Assembly (NCBI GenBank): GCA_035999765.1 | Contig: CP108521.1 | Location: forward strand, 7,564,001-7,628,000 | Direction: 5' to 3' | From: Streptomyces sp. NBC_01231 | GTDB lineage: Bacteria; Actinomycetota; Actinomycetes; Streptomycetales; Streptomycetaceae | DNA length: 64,000 nucleotides | In this document: one piece after another, positions 17,536-26,157 of the stretch | Numbering within the stretch: the stretch's first letter is position 1 | Layout of the letters: every line of letters starts with the position of its first letter | Notes under the pieces: generated by a model | Seen by the model: only the letters and a program-made list of their open reading frames with translations | Databases searched by the model: none | What the model was told of the DNA's origin: nothing | Made by a program: the position numbers and the translations under genes

Positions 17536-19907
17536 CCGCACCCACCCCAGGAGCGCGGGACAGTGCCGACATGCGGCTCCGCCGCGGGGAGCGACCAGCC
17601 CCCACGGACTCGCGCCCGCCGATGACGACCAGCCGTCCCCTGCGAGTCGCGATCATCGGCGGCGGCCCGGGAGGCCTGTACGCGGCGGCGTTGCTCAAAC
17701 GCCTCGACCCCGACCGCGAGATCACCCTCTGGGAGCGCAACGCCCCCACCGACACCTTCGGCTTCGGAGTGGTCCTCTCCGACGAAACCCTGGGCGGCAT
17801 AGAACACGCCGACCCGGTCGTCTACGGGGCCCTGCAGCAACACTTCGTCCGCTGGGACGACATCGACATCGTTCACCGAGGCACCCGCCACACCTCCGGC
17901 GGACACGGCTTCGCCGCCCTCGGCAGACGCCGGCTCCTGGAGATCCTGCACGAACGCTGCCGCTCGCTCGGCGTGCAGCTGCGGTTCCGTTCCGAGGCGC
18001 CGTACCCGGCCTGGCTCACGGAGACCCACGACCTCGTCATCGCCGCCGACGGTGTGCACAGCACGACCCGCGAGGCCTACGCCCCTGTGTTCCGGCCCCA
18101 TGTGGCCGCCCACCAGTGCCGCTATGTCTGGCTGGCCGCCGACTTCGCTCTCGACGCCTTCCGCTTCGAGATCGCCGAGACCGAGCACGGCGTGATGCAA
18201 CTGCACGCCTATCCGTACGCGGCCGACGCCTCCACCGTGATCGTCGAGATGCGGGAGGAGGTGTGGCGGGCTGCCGGGTTCGCGGAACTCGACGAGCACG
18301 AGTCCGTGGAACGCTGCGCCAAGATCTTCGCGGACGCGCTCGGTGGCAGGCCGCTCAGGTCCAACAGGCCGGCCTGGACCACGTTCCGTACGGTGCTCAA
18401 CGAGCGGTGGTCGCACGGCAACCTGGTGCTCCTCGGCGACGCCGCCCACACCGCCCACTTCTCCATCGGCTCCGGCACCAAACTCGCCGTCGAGGACGCG
18501 CTGTCCCTGGCCGCCTGTCTGGAGGAACAGCCGTCACTGGAGCGGGCGTTGGCGGCCTACGAAGCGGAACGGCGTCCCGTCGTCGCCTCCACCCAGCGCG
18601 CTGCCCGCGCCAGCCTGGAGTGGTTCGAGAACCTCGGCCTCCATCTCGGCCAGCCGCCCCGCCAGTTCGCCTTCAACCTGCTCACCCGCAGCCGCCGCGT
18701 CACCCATGACAACCTGCGCCTGCGTGACCCCCACTTCACCGAGGCCGTGGAGCGGGAGTTCGGCTGCCCGCCCGGGACGCCTCCGATGTTCACCCCGTTC
18801 CGGCTGCGCGGTCTGACCCTGCGCAACCGGGTCGTCGTCTCGCCCATGGACATGTACTCCGCCACCGACGGCCTCCCCGGCGACTTCCACCTCGTCCACC
18901 TGGGTGCACGTGCACTCGGCGGGGCCGGCCTGGTGATGACGGAGATGGTGTGCGTGTCCCCCGAGGGCCGGATCACGCCCGGCTGCACCGGCCTCTACAC
19001 CGGCAGGCAGGCCGAGGCCTGGAAACGGATCACCGACTTCGTGCACGCGCAGGCGCCCGGCAGCGCGATCGGCGTACAACTCGGCCACAGCGGGCGCAAG
19101 GGCTCGACCAGGCTGATGTGGGAGGGCATGGACGAGCCCCTCCAGGACGGCAACTGGCCGCTCGTGGCCGCCTCCCCGATCCCGTACAAGCCCTCCGGTC
19201 AGACGCCGCGTGCACTCACTCGCGCCCAACTCACCGATATCCGAGAACAGTTCGCCTCGGCCGCCCGGCGGGCCGCCCGCGCGGGCTTCGACCTGCTCGA
19301 ACTGCACTGCGCCCACGGCTATCTGCTCTCCGGCTTCCTCTCTCCCCTGACCAACCTCCGTACCGACGCCTACGGCGGCTCACTCGCGCGGCGGCTGCGT
19401 TTCCCGCTGGAGGTCTTCGACGCCGTACGCGGAGCGTGGCCGCAGGAGAAACCCCTGACCGTCCGGATTTCCGCCACGGACTGGGCCGAGGGCGGCACCA
19501 CGGCCCAGGACGCCGTCGAGATCGCCCGGGCCTTCGCCGCGCACGGCGCCGACGCGATCGACGTCTCGACCGGTCAGGTGGTGGCCGACGAACGGCCGGA
19601 GTTCGGGCGGTCGTACCAGACGCCGTTCGCCGACCGGATCCGCCACGAGGCGGGCGTCCCGGTGATCGCGGTCGGCGCGATCTCCTCCTGGGACGACGTC
19701 AACTCGCTGATCCTGGCCGGGCGTACGGACCTGTGCGCGCTGGCCCGCCCGCACCTCTACGACCCGCACTGGACGCTGCACGCGGCGGCCGAGCAGGGAT
19801 ACGACGGGCCGGGTACCGGCTGGCCCGCGCAATACGGGGCGGGCAGCCGACCGCCCCGGACGGGGCGCACGGACGTACCCAAGTCCCGTCTGACGCTGGG
19901 GACTTGA
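17532..19907 (+). CDS. Bifunctional aryl-CoA monooxygenase / old-yellow-enzyme reductase (salicylyl- or 2-aminobenzoyl-CoA)
   Basis: A 791-residue fusion. The N-terminal half is an FAD monooxygenase: Rossmann motif VAIIGGGPGGLYAA near residue 37, DG motif DLVIAADGVHSTTRE, and the FAD-ribityl motif NLVLLGDAAHTAHFSIGSG near 305. From about residue 420 an FMN old-yellow-enzyme barrel begins (MFTPFRLRGLTLRNRVVVSPMDMYSA), with QLGHSGRKGS, ELHCAHGYLLSGFLSP and RTDAYGGS motifs. The order matches 2-aminobenzoyl-CoA monooxygenase/reductase, which hydroxylates and then reduces the ring of anthraniloyl-CoA; databases usually label Streptomyces members salicylyl-CoA 5-hydroxylase/oxidoreductase. GTG 17532 overlaps the preceding stop; ATG 17520 and ATG 17622 are alternatives. 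Neighbouring CoA ligase, hydratase, acyl-CoA dehydrogenase and RidA complete an aryl-CoA route. Confidence 0.9.
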   Translation: MTAPTPGARDSADMRLRRGERPAPTDSRPPMTTSRPLRVAIIGGGPGGLYAAALLKRLDPDREITLWERNAPTDTFGFGVVLSDETLGGIEHADPVVYGALQQHFVRWDDIDIVHRGTRHTSGGHGFAALGRRRLLEILHERCRSLGVQLRFRSEAPYPAWLTETHDLVIAADGVHSTTREAYAPVFRPHVAAHQCRYVWLAADFALDAFRFEIAETEHGVMQLHAYPYAADASTVIVEMREEVWRAAGFAELDEHESVERCAKIFADALGGRPLRSNRPAWTTFRTVLNERWSHGNLVLLGDAAHTAHFSIGSGTKLAVEDALSLAACLEEQPSLERALAAYEAERRPVVASTQRAARASLEWFENLGLHLGQPPRQFAFNLLTRSRRVTHDNLRLRDPHFTEAVEREFGCPPGTPPMFTPFRLRGLTLRNRVVVSPMDMYSATDGLPGDFHLVHLGARALGGAGLVMTEMVCVSPEGRITPGCTGLYTGRQAEAWKRITDFVHAQAPGSAIGVQLGHSGRKGSTRLMWEGMDEPLQDGNWPLVAASPIPYKPSGQTPRALTRAQLTDIREQFASAARRAARAGFDLLELHCAHGYLLSGFLSPLTNLRTDAYGGSLARRLRFPLEVFDAVRGAWPQEKPLTVRISATDWAEGGTTAQDAVEIARAFAAHGADAIDVSTGQVVADERPEFGRSYQTPFADRIRHEAGVPVIAVGAISSWDDVNSLILAGRTDLCALARPHLYDPHWTLHAAAEQGYDGPGTGWPAQYGAGSRPPRTGRTDVPKSRLTLGT

Positions 19908-19908
19908 G

Positions 19909-19923
19909 GCGGGTTTCACCCGC
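19909..19923 (+). terminator. Short hairpin after the monooxygenase gene
   Basis: GCGGGT and ACCCGC form a perfect 6-base stem with a 3-base loop immediately after the stop codon. It lies between this gene and the oppositely oriented paaX, so it may serve both. There is no T-tract. Confidence 0.4.
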
Positions 19924-19924
19924 T

Positions 19925-20044
19925 ACGGCTGCACGAGCGACGCGGAGACCGGCCGATGCCCCGCACGTCGGTGTCGAGGCCCGCGCGCAAGGACCCGAGG
20001 CGCGCGGAGAGGAAGGCGCGGATCTCGTCCGCTGACTCACGCAC
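19925..20044 (-). pseudogene. Possible remnant of an XRE/MmyB-type regulator N-terminus
   Basis: Just past the paaX stop, a GTG-started frame reads VRESADEIRAFLSARLGSL, which resembles the opening helix of MmyB-like XRE regulators (EIRDFLxxRRARL). A neighbouring frame then reads GLRVARAAVAGETRL, similar to the GLRREEVAxLAGVS turn of the same family. The two parts sit in different frames and nothing follows, so if real it is a short decayed fragment. The match is by eye and weak. Confidence 0.25.
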
Positions 20045-20864
20045 CCTCGGCGCGCACGCCGACGAACGCCGCACCCGCGTCGCGCAGCCGCTCGTGCAGT
20101 CCCCGGAACACCGCCGCCGACCTGTCACCCGGCCAGCCCTCGGGCAGCAAGTGGGCCGGCAGGCCGGGGTCGGCGTAGGGGAGGTGGCGCCAGGAGTCCA
20201 GGGCGAGGAGGTAGTCGCGGTACGCGTCCTGAGGCGGGGTGTCCGTGCGCCGCTCCCATTCGCGCAGCACGCGCGCGTGGTCGTCGAGGAACACCTCGTG
20301 CTCCTTGGCGATCGCGGCCAGGTCCCACCAGCGGGCGACCGCCTCCAGGGTCGGCGCGAAGCCGAGGTGCTCGCCGCGGAAGAAGTCGACGTACGGATCG
20401 AGCCGCAGCCGCTCCAGGGTGTGCCGGGCCTCCTCGTACAGCCGGGCGGGGGCGAGCCACACCCCGGGTGCCGCCGTGCCGAAGCCGAGACCGGCCAGAC
20501 GTGAACGCAGCACATGCCGTTTCTGCCGCTCCGACTCCGGCACGGAGAACACGGCGACCACCCAGCCCTCGTCCTCCTCGGACGGTGTGCCGTAGATACG
20601 CCGGTCACCGTCGTCGAGCAACTGGCGGGCGTCCGGCGACAGTTCGTATCCGGCCGCGCCCTGCGCCGTGCGCGCCGGCAGGAGCAGCCCGCGCCGTTTG
20701 AGCCGGGACACCGACGAGCGTACGGAGGGGGCGTCCACTCCGACCGCGGCGAGCAGTCGGATCAGCTCGGCGACGGGCACCGGGCCGGGCGCGAAGCGGC
20801 CGTAGGCGCCGTAGAGCGTGACGATGAGAGACCGGGGTGCATGGTGGTCGGACACGTTGATCAT
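20037..20864 (-). CDS. paaX: PaaX-family transcriptional repressor
   Basis: A 275-residue regulator of the PaaX family, whose founder represses phenylacetyl-CoA degradation and is released by an aryl-CoA ligand. The N-terminal winged helix includes PRSLIVTLYGAYGRF and SVRSSVSRLKRRGLLLPAR (recognition helix near 46-64). The middle and C-terminus carry the family patterns VVAVFSVPESERQKRHVLRSRLAGLGFG and WLAPARL. It lies 15 bases downstream of the aryl-CoA ligase on the same strand and so is probably co-transcribed. The likely ligand is the CoA thioester made by that ligase, giving substrate-induced derepression of the whole cluster; this is inference from PaaX biology. Confidence 0.9.
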   Translation of the reverse strand: MINVSDHHAPRSLIVTLYGAYGRFAPGPVPVAELIRLLAAVGVDAPSVRSSVSRLKRRGLLLPARTAQGAAGYELSPDARQLLDDGDRRIYGTPSEEDEGWVVAVFSVPESERQKRHVLRSRLAGLGFGTAAPGVWLAPARLYEEARHTLERLRLDPYVDFFRGEHLGFAPTLEAVARWWDLAAIAKEHEVFLDDHARVLREWERRTDTPPQDAYRDYLLALDSWRHLPYADPGLPAHLLPEGWPGDRSAAVFRGLHERLRDAGAAFVGVRAEGA

Positions 20865-20879
20865 CTTAGGTCGTCGATA

Positions 20880-22496
20880 TCATGGCTGGTCACTGTGGGT
20901 GCCACCTTCGTCGCCGGATGCGGTGCGCAGCCTGAACCGCTGGAGCTTGCCGGTAGCCGTGCGCGGCAGCGCGTCCAGCAGGACGATCTCGCGAGGGCAC
21001 TTGTAGGGCGCCAGTTCGGACCTGACGAAGGCGCGCAAGGCCTCGGTGTCCCGTGCGGCGCCCTCCTCGAGGACGACGTAGGCCACCACGATCTGCCCGC
21101 GTGTCTCGTCGGACCGGCCCACGACGGCCGCCTCCGCCACGTCCGGGTGCCGCAGCAGGGCGTCCTCGACCTCCGGTCCGGCGACGTTGTACCCGGCCGA
21201 GATGATCATGTCGTCGGCGCGGGCGACGTACCGGAAGTAGCCGTCGGGCTCGCGGACGTAGGTGTCGCCGGTGAGGTTCCAGCCGTCGCGCACGTACTCC
21301 CGTTGCCGCGGGTCGGCGAGATACCGGCAGCCGACCGGCCCGCGCACGGCCAGCAGTCCGGGTTGGCCGTCGGGCACTGGCTCGCCGCTCTCGTCCTGCA
21401 CGCGCGCCTGCCATCCCGGAACGGGGACTCCGGTCGTCCCGGGCCTGATCCGTTCGTCGGCGGCGGAGACGAAGATGTGCAGCAGTTCGGTGGCGCCGAT
21501 GCCGTTGATGATGCCGATGCCGGTCCGCTCGTGCCAGGCCCGCCAGGTGGCGGCGGGCAGGTTCTCGCCGGCGGAGACGCAACGGCGCAGGGACGAGGTG
21601 TCGTGCCCGTCGAGTTCGCCGAGCATCGCGCGGTAGGCGGTGGGCGCGGTGAACAGGACCGAGACCCGGTGCTCGGCGATCGCGGGCAACAGCTGCCTGG
21701 GCCCCGCCTGTTCGAGGAGGAGGGCGCTCGCGCCGGCCCGCATCGGGAAGACCACCAGGCCGCCCAGCCCGAAGGTGAAACCGAGCGGGGGACTACCGGT
21801 GAAGACATCGTCGGGGTGTGGCCGGAGCACATGGCGCGAGAAGGTGTCCGCGATCGCCAGCACATCCCGGTGGAAGTGCATACAGCCCTTCGGGCGACCC
21901 GTGGTGCCGGAGGTGAAGGCGATCAGCGCGACGTCGTCGGCGGCGGTCCGCACGGCGGGGTACGGCTGTTCGGGTGTCCTGCGGCGCAGCAGGTCGTCGG
22001 GGGCGTCACCGCCGTAGGCCGTGATCCTGAGCCTCGGGATCTCGGCCTTGGCGAGGTCGTCGAGGGCTCGGATGTCGCACAGGGCGTGCCGCACCTGGGC
22101 GATCTCGCACATCGTGCTCAGCTCGTGCGGGCGTTGCTGGGCCAGCACGGTGACGGCGACCGCGCCCGCCTTCAGAACCGCCAGCCAGCAGGCGGCCAGC
22201 CAGGGGGTGGTGGGGCCGCGCAGCAGGACACGGTTGCCGGGGACGATCCCGAGGTCGCGGGTGAGGGTGTGCGCGATGCGGTCGACGCGGGCGCGGAGGT
22301 CGCTGTACGTCCAGGTCCCGCCGGAGGGCGTGTGGAACACCGGTCGGTCCGCGGCCGGCCCGGCGAGAAGGTCGGCGGCACAGTTCAGACGATCGGGGTA
22401 GTCCAGCTCCGGCAGGTCGAAGCGGAGCTCCGGCCACTGGTCGGGGGGCGGGAGGTGGTCGCGCGCGAAGGTGTCGACGTGGGCCGAGGGGTTCAT
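20880..22496 (-). CDS. Benzoate-type aryl-CoA ligase (AMP-binding)
   Basis: A 538-residue ANL-superfamily ligase that would activate an aromatic acid with ATP and CoA. The P-loop is LIAFTSGTTGRPKGCMHFHRD, the A5-like motif is NGIGATELLHIF, the hinge is DDMIISAGYNVAGPEVEDALL and the catalytic lysine lies in PRTATGKLQRF near the C-terminus. The sequence resembles the benzoate/2-aminobenzoate-CoA ligase branch. ATG 22496 follows AAGGGGG at about 9 bases and is preferred over ATG 22538. It is divergent from the acyl-CoA dehydrogenase gene, with about 150 bases between them that probably hold the shared operators. It supplies substrate for the monooxygenase-reductase encoded 1 kb away. Confidence 0.9.
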   Translation of the reverse strand: MNPSAHVDTFARDHLPPPDQWPELRFDLPELDYPDRLNCAADLLAGPAADRPVFHTPSGGTWTYSDLRARVDRIAHTLTRDLGIVPGNRVLLRGPTTPWLAACWLAVLKAGAVAVTVLAQQRPHELSTMCEIAQVRHALCDIRALDDLAKAEIPRLRITAYGGDAPDDLLRRRTPEQPYPAVRTAADDVALIAFTSGTTGRPKGCMHFHRDVLAIADTFSRHVLRPHPDDVFTGSPPLGFTFGLGGLVVFPMRAGASALLLEQAGPRQLLPAIAEHRVSVLFTAPTAYRAMLGELDGHDTSSLRRCVSAGENLPAATWRAWHERTGIGIINGIGATELLHIFVSAADERIRPGTTGVPVPGWQARVQDESGEPVPDGQPGLLAVRGPVGCRYLADPRQREYVRDGWNLTGDTYVREPDGYFRYVARADDMIISAGYNVAGPEVEDALLRHPDVAEAAVVGRSDETRGQIVVAYVVLEEGAARDTEALRAFVRSELAPYKCPREIVLLDALPRTATGKLQRFRLRTASGDEGGTHSDQP

Positions 22497-22644
22497 GGCG
22501 GTTCGCCCCCTTGCCTTGTGGGCATCGGTGGTGGGCATCCCGGGCGGGTTCGCGCAACGAGCGTATCGTGTTGGTGACGGCAGTCAACGGTACGCGATAT
22601 CGTCGGGGGAGTGACCGCCCAGCCGCGGGGAGAGAGGACCGGCG

Positions 22645-23946
22645 ATGCCCGCATTCTCGCTCGAACCAGCACAGGCCGCCCGGGGTGCGGAGCTGCGTGC
22701 CCTGGCCGCGGACCGGCTGCGCCCCCTGGCGGAGAAGGGCGAGCCGGGTCACGTCAACCGTCCGCTCGTCGCCGAACTCGGCCGACTCGGCCTGCTGGCC
22801 CGCCTGTTCACCTCCGGCGCCCTCGACCTCTGTGTGATGCGCGAGTCCCTCGCACACGCCTGCACCGAGGCCGAGACCGCCCTCGCCCTCCAGGGCCTGG
22901 GCGCCCATCCCGTCCACGCCCACGGCACCGGGGCCCAGCGTGAACGCTGGCTGCCCAAGGTGGCCGACGGCACCGCGGTGGCGGCGTTCGCCCTGAGCGA
23001 GCCGGGGGCGGGGTCGGACGCGGCGGCGCTGTCACTGCGGGCGGAGCCGGCGCCCGCAGACAGCGCGAGGCCCGCCACCGGCACGGGGGCCACCGACAGT
23101 GCGAGGTCCGCCACCGGCACGGGGGCCACCGACAGCGCTAGGCCCGCCATGGGCGCGGGGCCCGCCGACAGTGCGAGGTCCGCGACCGACGAAGGGCCCG
23201 CCGCATCCCTCGACGCCGAGCCCGACGGCCCCGCCCGCTGGCGGCTCACCGGGGAGAAGTGCTGGATCTCCAACGCCCCCGAGGCCGACTTCTACACCGT
23301 CTTCGCCCGCACCACCCCCGGTGCCGGAGCGCGCGGTGTCACCGCCTTCCTGGTCCCCGCCGACCGACCGGGACTGACCGGCACCGCCCTCGACATGCTC
23401 TCCCCGCACCCCATCGGCAGCCTCGGCTTCGACGCCGTCCCGGTGACGGCCGACGACGTCCTCGGCGAGGCCGACCGCGGCTTCAGGGTCGCGATGAGCA
23501 CCCTCAACCTCTTCCGCCCCAGCGTCGGCGCCTTCGCGGTCGGCATGGCACAGGCCGCCCTGGACGCCACACTCGCCCACACCGCCCGACGGGACGCGTT
23601 CGGCGGCAAGTTGAGGGACCTTCAGACGGTCGCCCACCAGGTCGCGGAGATGGCCCTGCGCACCGAGGCGGCCCGCCTGATGGTGTACGCGGCGGCGACG
23701 GCGTACGACGAGGGAGCACCGGACGTCCCCCGGCGCGCGGCGATGGCGAAGCTGCTCGCCACCGAGACCGCACAGTACGTCGTCGACGCGGCCGTCCAAC
23801 TGCACGGCGCCCGCGCCCTGCACCGTGGCCACCTCCTCGAACACCTCTATCGCGAGGTGCGCGCCCCACGCATCTACGAGGGCGCGAGCGAAGTCCAACG
23901 CGGCATCATCGCCAAGGAGTTGTACGCGAGCCTGGAGGACCGGTGA
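22645..23946 (+). CDS. Acyl-CoA dehydrogenase with in-frame repeat insertion
   Basis: A 433-residue flavoprotein. Family motifs: AAFALSEPGAGSDAAAL (FAD/substrate loop), WRLTGEKCWISNAPEADFYTVFART, and the C-terminal FGGKLRDLQTVAHQVAEMALRTEAARLMVYAA and QLHGARALHRGHLLEHLYREVRAPRIYEGASEVQR. It would dehydrogenate a CoA thioester in the aryl-CoA pathway. Between SDAAALSLRAEP and the WRLTGEKCW strand it carries about 50 extra residues built from 12-residue repeats (ARPATGTGATDS), where relatives have only a short loop. The stop overlaps the RidA start (GTGA), so the two are coupled. The insertion sits in a surface loop and probably does not abolish activity, though that is inference. Confidence 0.9.
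   Translation: MPAFSLEPAQAARGAELRALAADRLRPLAEKGEPGHVNRPLVAELGRLGLLARLFTSGALDLCVMRESLAHACTEAETALALQGLGAHPVHAHGTGAQRERWLPKVADGTAVAAFALSEPGAGSDAAALSLRAEPAPADSARPATGTGATDSARSATGTGATDSARPAMGAGPADSARSATDEGPAASLDAEPDGPARWRLTGEKCWISNAPEADFYTVFARTTPGAGARGVTAFLVPADRPGLTGTALDMLSPHPIGSLGFDAVPVTADDVLGEADRGFRVAMSTLNLFRPSVGAFAVGMAQAALDATLAHTARRDAFGGKLRDLQTVAHQVAEMALRTEAARLMVYAAATAYDEGAPDVPRRAAMAKLLATETAQYVVDAAVQLHGARALHRGHLLEHLYREVRAPRIYEGASEVQRGIIAKELYASLEDR
23065..23208 (+). repeat. 36-bp in-frame tandem repeat in the acyl-CoA dehydrogenase gene
   Basis: Four head-to-tail 36-base units: 23065-23100, 23101-23136, 23137-23172 and a degenerate 23173-23208. The first two differ at only two positions. Each encodes 12 residues of the ARPATGTGATDS type. 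Because the period is a multiple of three, copy-number changes leave the reading frame intact. Confidence 0.9.
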
Positions 23947-24341
23947 CCACCGAGCGCATCAACCCGCCCGACCTCTCCCCGCCCACCGGCTTCTCCCACG
24001 CGGTCGTTGCCACCGGGTCCCGGACGGTGTTCCTGGCGGGCCAGACCGCTCTCGACGCCAACGGCAAGGTCGTCGGCGACAGCCTGCCCGAGCAGTTCGA
24101 GCGGGCGCTCACGAATCTGTTGACCGCGCTGCGAGCGGCGGGCGGAACACCCTCCGACCTCGCCCGCGTCACCGTCTACGCCACGGACATCGCGGCCTAC
24201 CGCATCCACGCACCCGAACTGGGCCTTATCTGGCGGGAGTTGGCGGGCCGCGACTACCCGGCCATGGCGGTCGTGGAGGTCGTACGGCTGTGGGACGAGC
24301 AGGCGACGGTGGAGCTCGACGGCTTCGCTGTGCTGCCGTAG
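23943..24341 (+). CDS. RidA family enamine/imine deaminase
   Basis: A 132-residue RidA/YjgF-type protein. Motifs: GFSHAVVATGSRTVFLAGQTALD at the N-terminus, EQFERALTNLLTALRAAGGTPSDLARVTVY in the middle and YPAMAVVEVVRLWDEQATVELDGFAVL at the end. The usual catalytic Arg region (R-x-C/V-V-E/x) is present as MAVVEVVRLW, a diverged form. RidA proteins hydrolyse reactive enamines or imines. Its coupling (GTGA overlap) to the acyl-CoA dehydrogenase suggests it removes an amino group from a ring-reduced aminobenzoyl-CoA intermediate, which supports anthranilate rather than salicylate as the pathway substrate; this is inference. Confidence 0.88.
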   Translation: MTTERINPPDLSPPTGFSHAVVATGSRTVFLAGQTALDANGKVVGDSLPEQFERALTNLLTALRAAGGTPSDLARVTVYATDIAAYRIHAPELGLIWRELAGRDYPAMAVVEVVRLWDEQATVELDGFAVLP

Positions 24342-24375
24342 CTGCGCCTGCGCCTGTGAACCTGCCGGGCCATGG

Positions 24376-24570
24376 TCAGGCGGCGATCGTCAGCCGCTCG
24401 ACGGGCACCCGGTGCGGGGCCACGATCCGGCCGTCCGGCAGCAGCTCGCCGGTGTCGTCGAAGACGATCGCGCCGTCGCAGAGCAGGTTCCAGCCCTGCT
24501 CGGGGTGGGCGGCGACGACGTGCGGGGCCGGGCTGTCGGCTGCGTGTGTCGAGGACTGGTGGGAACACAT
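24376..24570 (-). CDS. DUF5999 family small protein
   Basis: A 64-residue Streptomyces-type small protein. It begins MCSHQSST and contains HVVAAHPEQGWNLLCDGAIVFDDTGELLPDGRIVAPHR, the DUF5999 signature. GGAGGTG lies 5-7 bases before the ATG at 24570; the frame is open further upstream but has no better start. Function is unknown; a CxxH-type N-terminus could bind metal. It is a single gene. Confidence 0.85.
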   Translation of the reverse strand: MCSHQSSTHAADSPAPHVVAAHPEQGWNLLCDGAIVFDDTGELLPDGRIVAPHRVPVERLTIAA

Positions 24571-24733
24571 GGCGCACCTCCACGTCGGTAGGACCATCAG
24601 ATCGGGTCCGTATGAACAGACCATCCTCTCGTCGTGAACTGATCGGAACGGCCCGCCGCGAAGCGTGACAACACGCGGACAACACCCGGACGGTTCCACG
24701 ACCGTCGGTGCGGACTCGCCACCGAAGGGGTGA

Positions 24734-25234
<501 letters not shown>

Positions 25235-25253
25235 TGGAAGGCTGAAGGCTGAT

Positions 25254-25279
25254 GAAGGCTGACCGTTGCGTCAGCCTTC
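25254..25279. terminator. Bidirectional terminator hairpin
   Basis: GAAGGCTGAC and GTCAGCCTTC form a perfect 10-base stem around a CGTTGC loop, between the converging DUF6299 and flavodoxin-like genes. Position and symmetry fit a terminator for both. Confidence 0.75.
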
Positions 25280-25284
25280 GTCCC

Positions 25285-25737
25285 TCAGCCGGTCAGCCCC
25301 GCGGCGACCGTGGCGCCCAGTTCCCAGCACGCCTCCACGTCCGCCTTGCCGGGCTCGCCCGTCACGGTCACGGCCTCGGCGGCCCGCCGCCAGCCGAGGC
25401 CCGTCGTGATCGCCTCGATGCCGCGGACCGCTCCGGTGACGTCGTTGCCGCCGTGCACGTAGTAGCCGAACGGGCGGCCCCGCGTCGTATCGAGGCACGG
25501 GTAGTAGACCTGGTCGAAGAAGTGCTTCAGCGCGCCGGCCATGTAGCCGAGGTTCGCCGGCGTGCCGAGCAGCAGTCCGTCGGCGGCGAGCACGTCGGAC
25601 GCCGTGGCGGCCAGCGCGGCCCGCCGCACGACACGGACGCCCTCGATCTCCGGGGTCGTCGCACCGGCCACGACGGCCTCGAACAGTGCCTGGCAGTTCG
25701 GTGAGGGCGTGTGATGCACGATCAGCAAGGTAGCCAC
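25285..25737 (-). CDS. Flavodoxin-like NAD(P)H-dependent FMN reductase
   Basis: A 150-residue protein of the flavodoxin/NADPH-dependent FMN reductase fold. The FMN phosphate loop is LLIVHHTPSPNCQALFEAV (residues 4-22); the isoalloxazine loops are GTPANLGYMAGALKHFFDQVYY (about 58-79) and YYVHGGNDVTGAV (about 91-103). It probably reduces quinones or flavins in the cytosol. It is a single gene with no informative neighbour. Confidence 0.87.
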   Translation of the reverse strand: MATLLIVHHTPSPNCQALFEAVVAGATTPEIEGVRVVRRAALAATASDVLAADGLLLGTPANLGYMAGALKHFFDQVYYPCLDTTRGRPFGYYVHGGNDVTGAVRGIEAITTGLGWRRAAEAVTVTGEPGKADVEACWELGATVAAGLTG

Positions 25738-25941
25738 CCTCCCACCCTGTCACGACCCGTCACGGGCCGACGGGAATCCGCAGCGGGCGGTCGGCGGGGC
25801 GGTCGAGGGCCACGCCGGGCACGGACTCCAGCCGGGGCCGGCCGCGGCGGAACGGGCCGGCCGTATGAGTTCCGTCAAGGGCGTACGGGCTGCCGTAAGG
25901 GACCCGTCAACGACGGCTGAATCCGGCCGGAGAGGGGTTTT

Positions 25942-25962
25942 GATCGAACTGTCCGTTCGATC
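25942..25962. promoter_or_regulatory. Inverted repeat upstream of the kdp operon
   Basis: GATCGAAC and GTTCGATC form a perfect 8-base inverted repeat with a 5-base spacer, 24 bases before the first small gene of the kdp operon. Its place suggests an operator or 5'-leader hairpin. No KdpD/KdpE sensor pair is in the window, so the controlling protein is unknown. Confidence 0.45.
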
Positions 25963-25985
25963 CGCCTCTCATCTAGGAGCTCGCG

Positions 25986-26069
25986 ATGGCCGACCTGGCC
26001 TTCGTCGTCACCACGATCGCGGTGTTCGCGCTGGTGGCCCTCGTCGCCAAGGGGGTGACGAAGCTGTGA
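25986..26069 (+). CDS. 27-residue single-span membrane peptide before kdpF
   Basis: The product starts MADLAFVVTTIAVFALVALV and ends AKGVTKL: one hydrophobic helix with a positively charged C-terminal tail. AGGAG lies about 6 bases before the ATG. Its stop overlaps the GTG of KdpF (GTGA). The tight coupling suggests a small accessory subunit of the potassium pump, or a duplicated KdpF-like peptide. I do not know a named family for it. Confidence 0.65.
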   Translation: MADLAFVVTTIAVFALVALVAKGVTKL

Positions 26070-26155
26070 CCGCTGAGAACATCGCCGGCCTCGTCGTGGC
26101 CGTCGCCCTGCTGGGCTATCTCGTCCTTGCCCTGATCTTCCCGGAGAGGTTCTGA
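26066..26155 (+). CDS. kdpF: K+-transporting ATPase subunit KdpF
   Basis: A 29-residue single-helix peptide ([20 protein letters not shown] then LALIFPERF). The Y-L-x-x-A-L-I-x-P-E-x-F ending is the KdpF signature. KdpF is a lipid-like stabilising subunit of the KdpFABC complex. The GTG start overlaps the preceding stop, and KdpA begins 2 bases after its stop. Confidence 0.92.
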   Translation: MTAENIAGLVVAVALLGYLVLALIFPERF

Positions 26156-26157
26156 CG

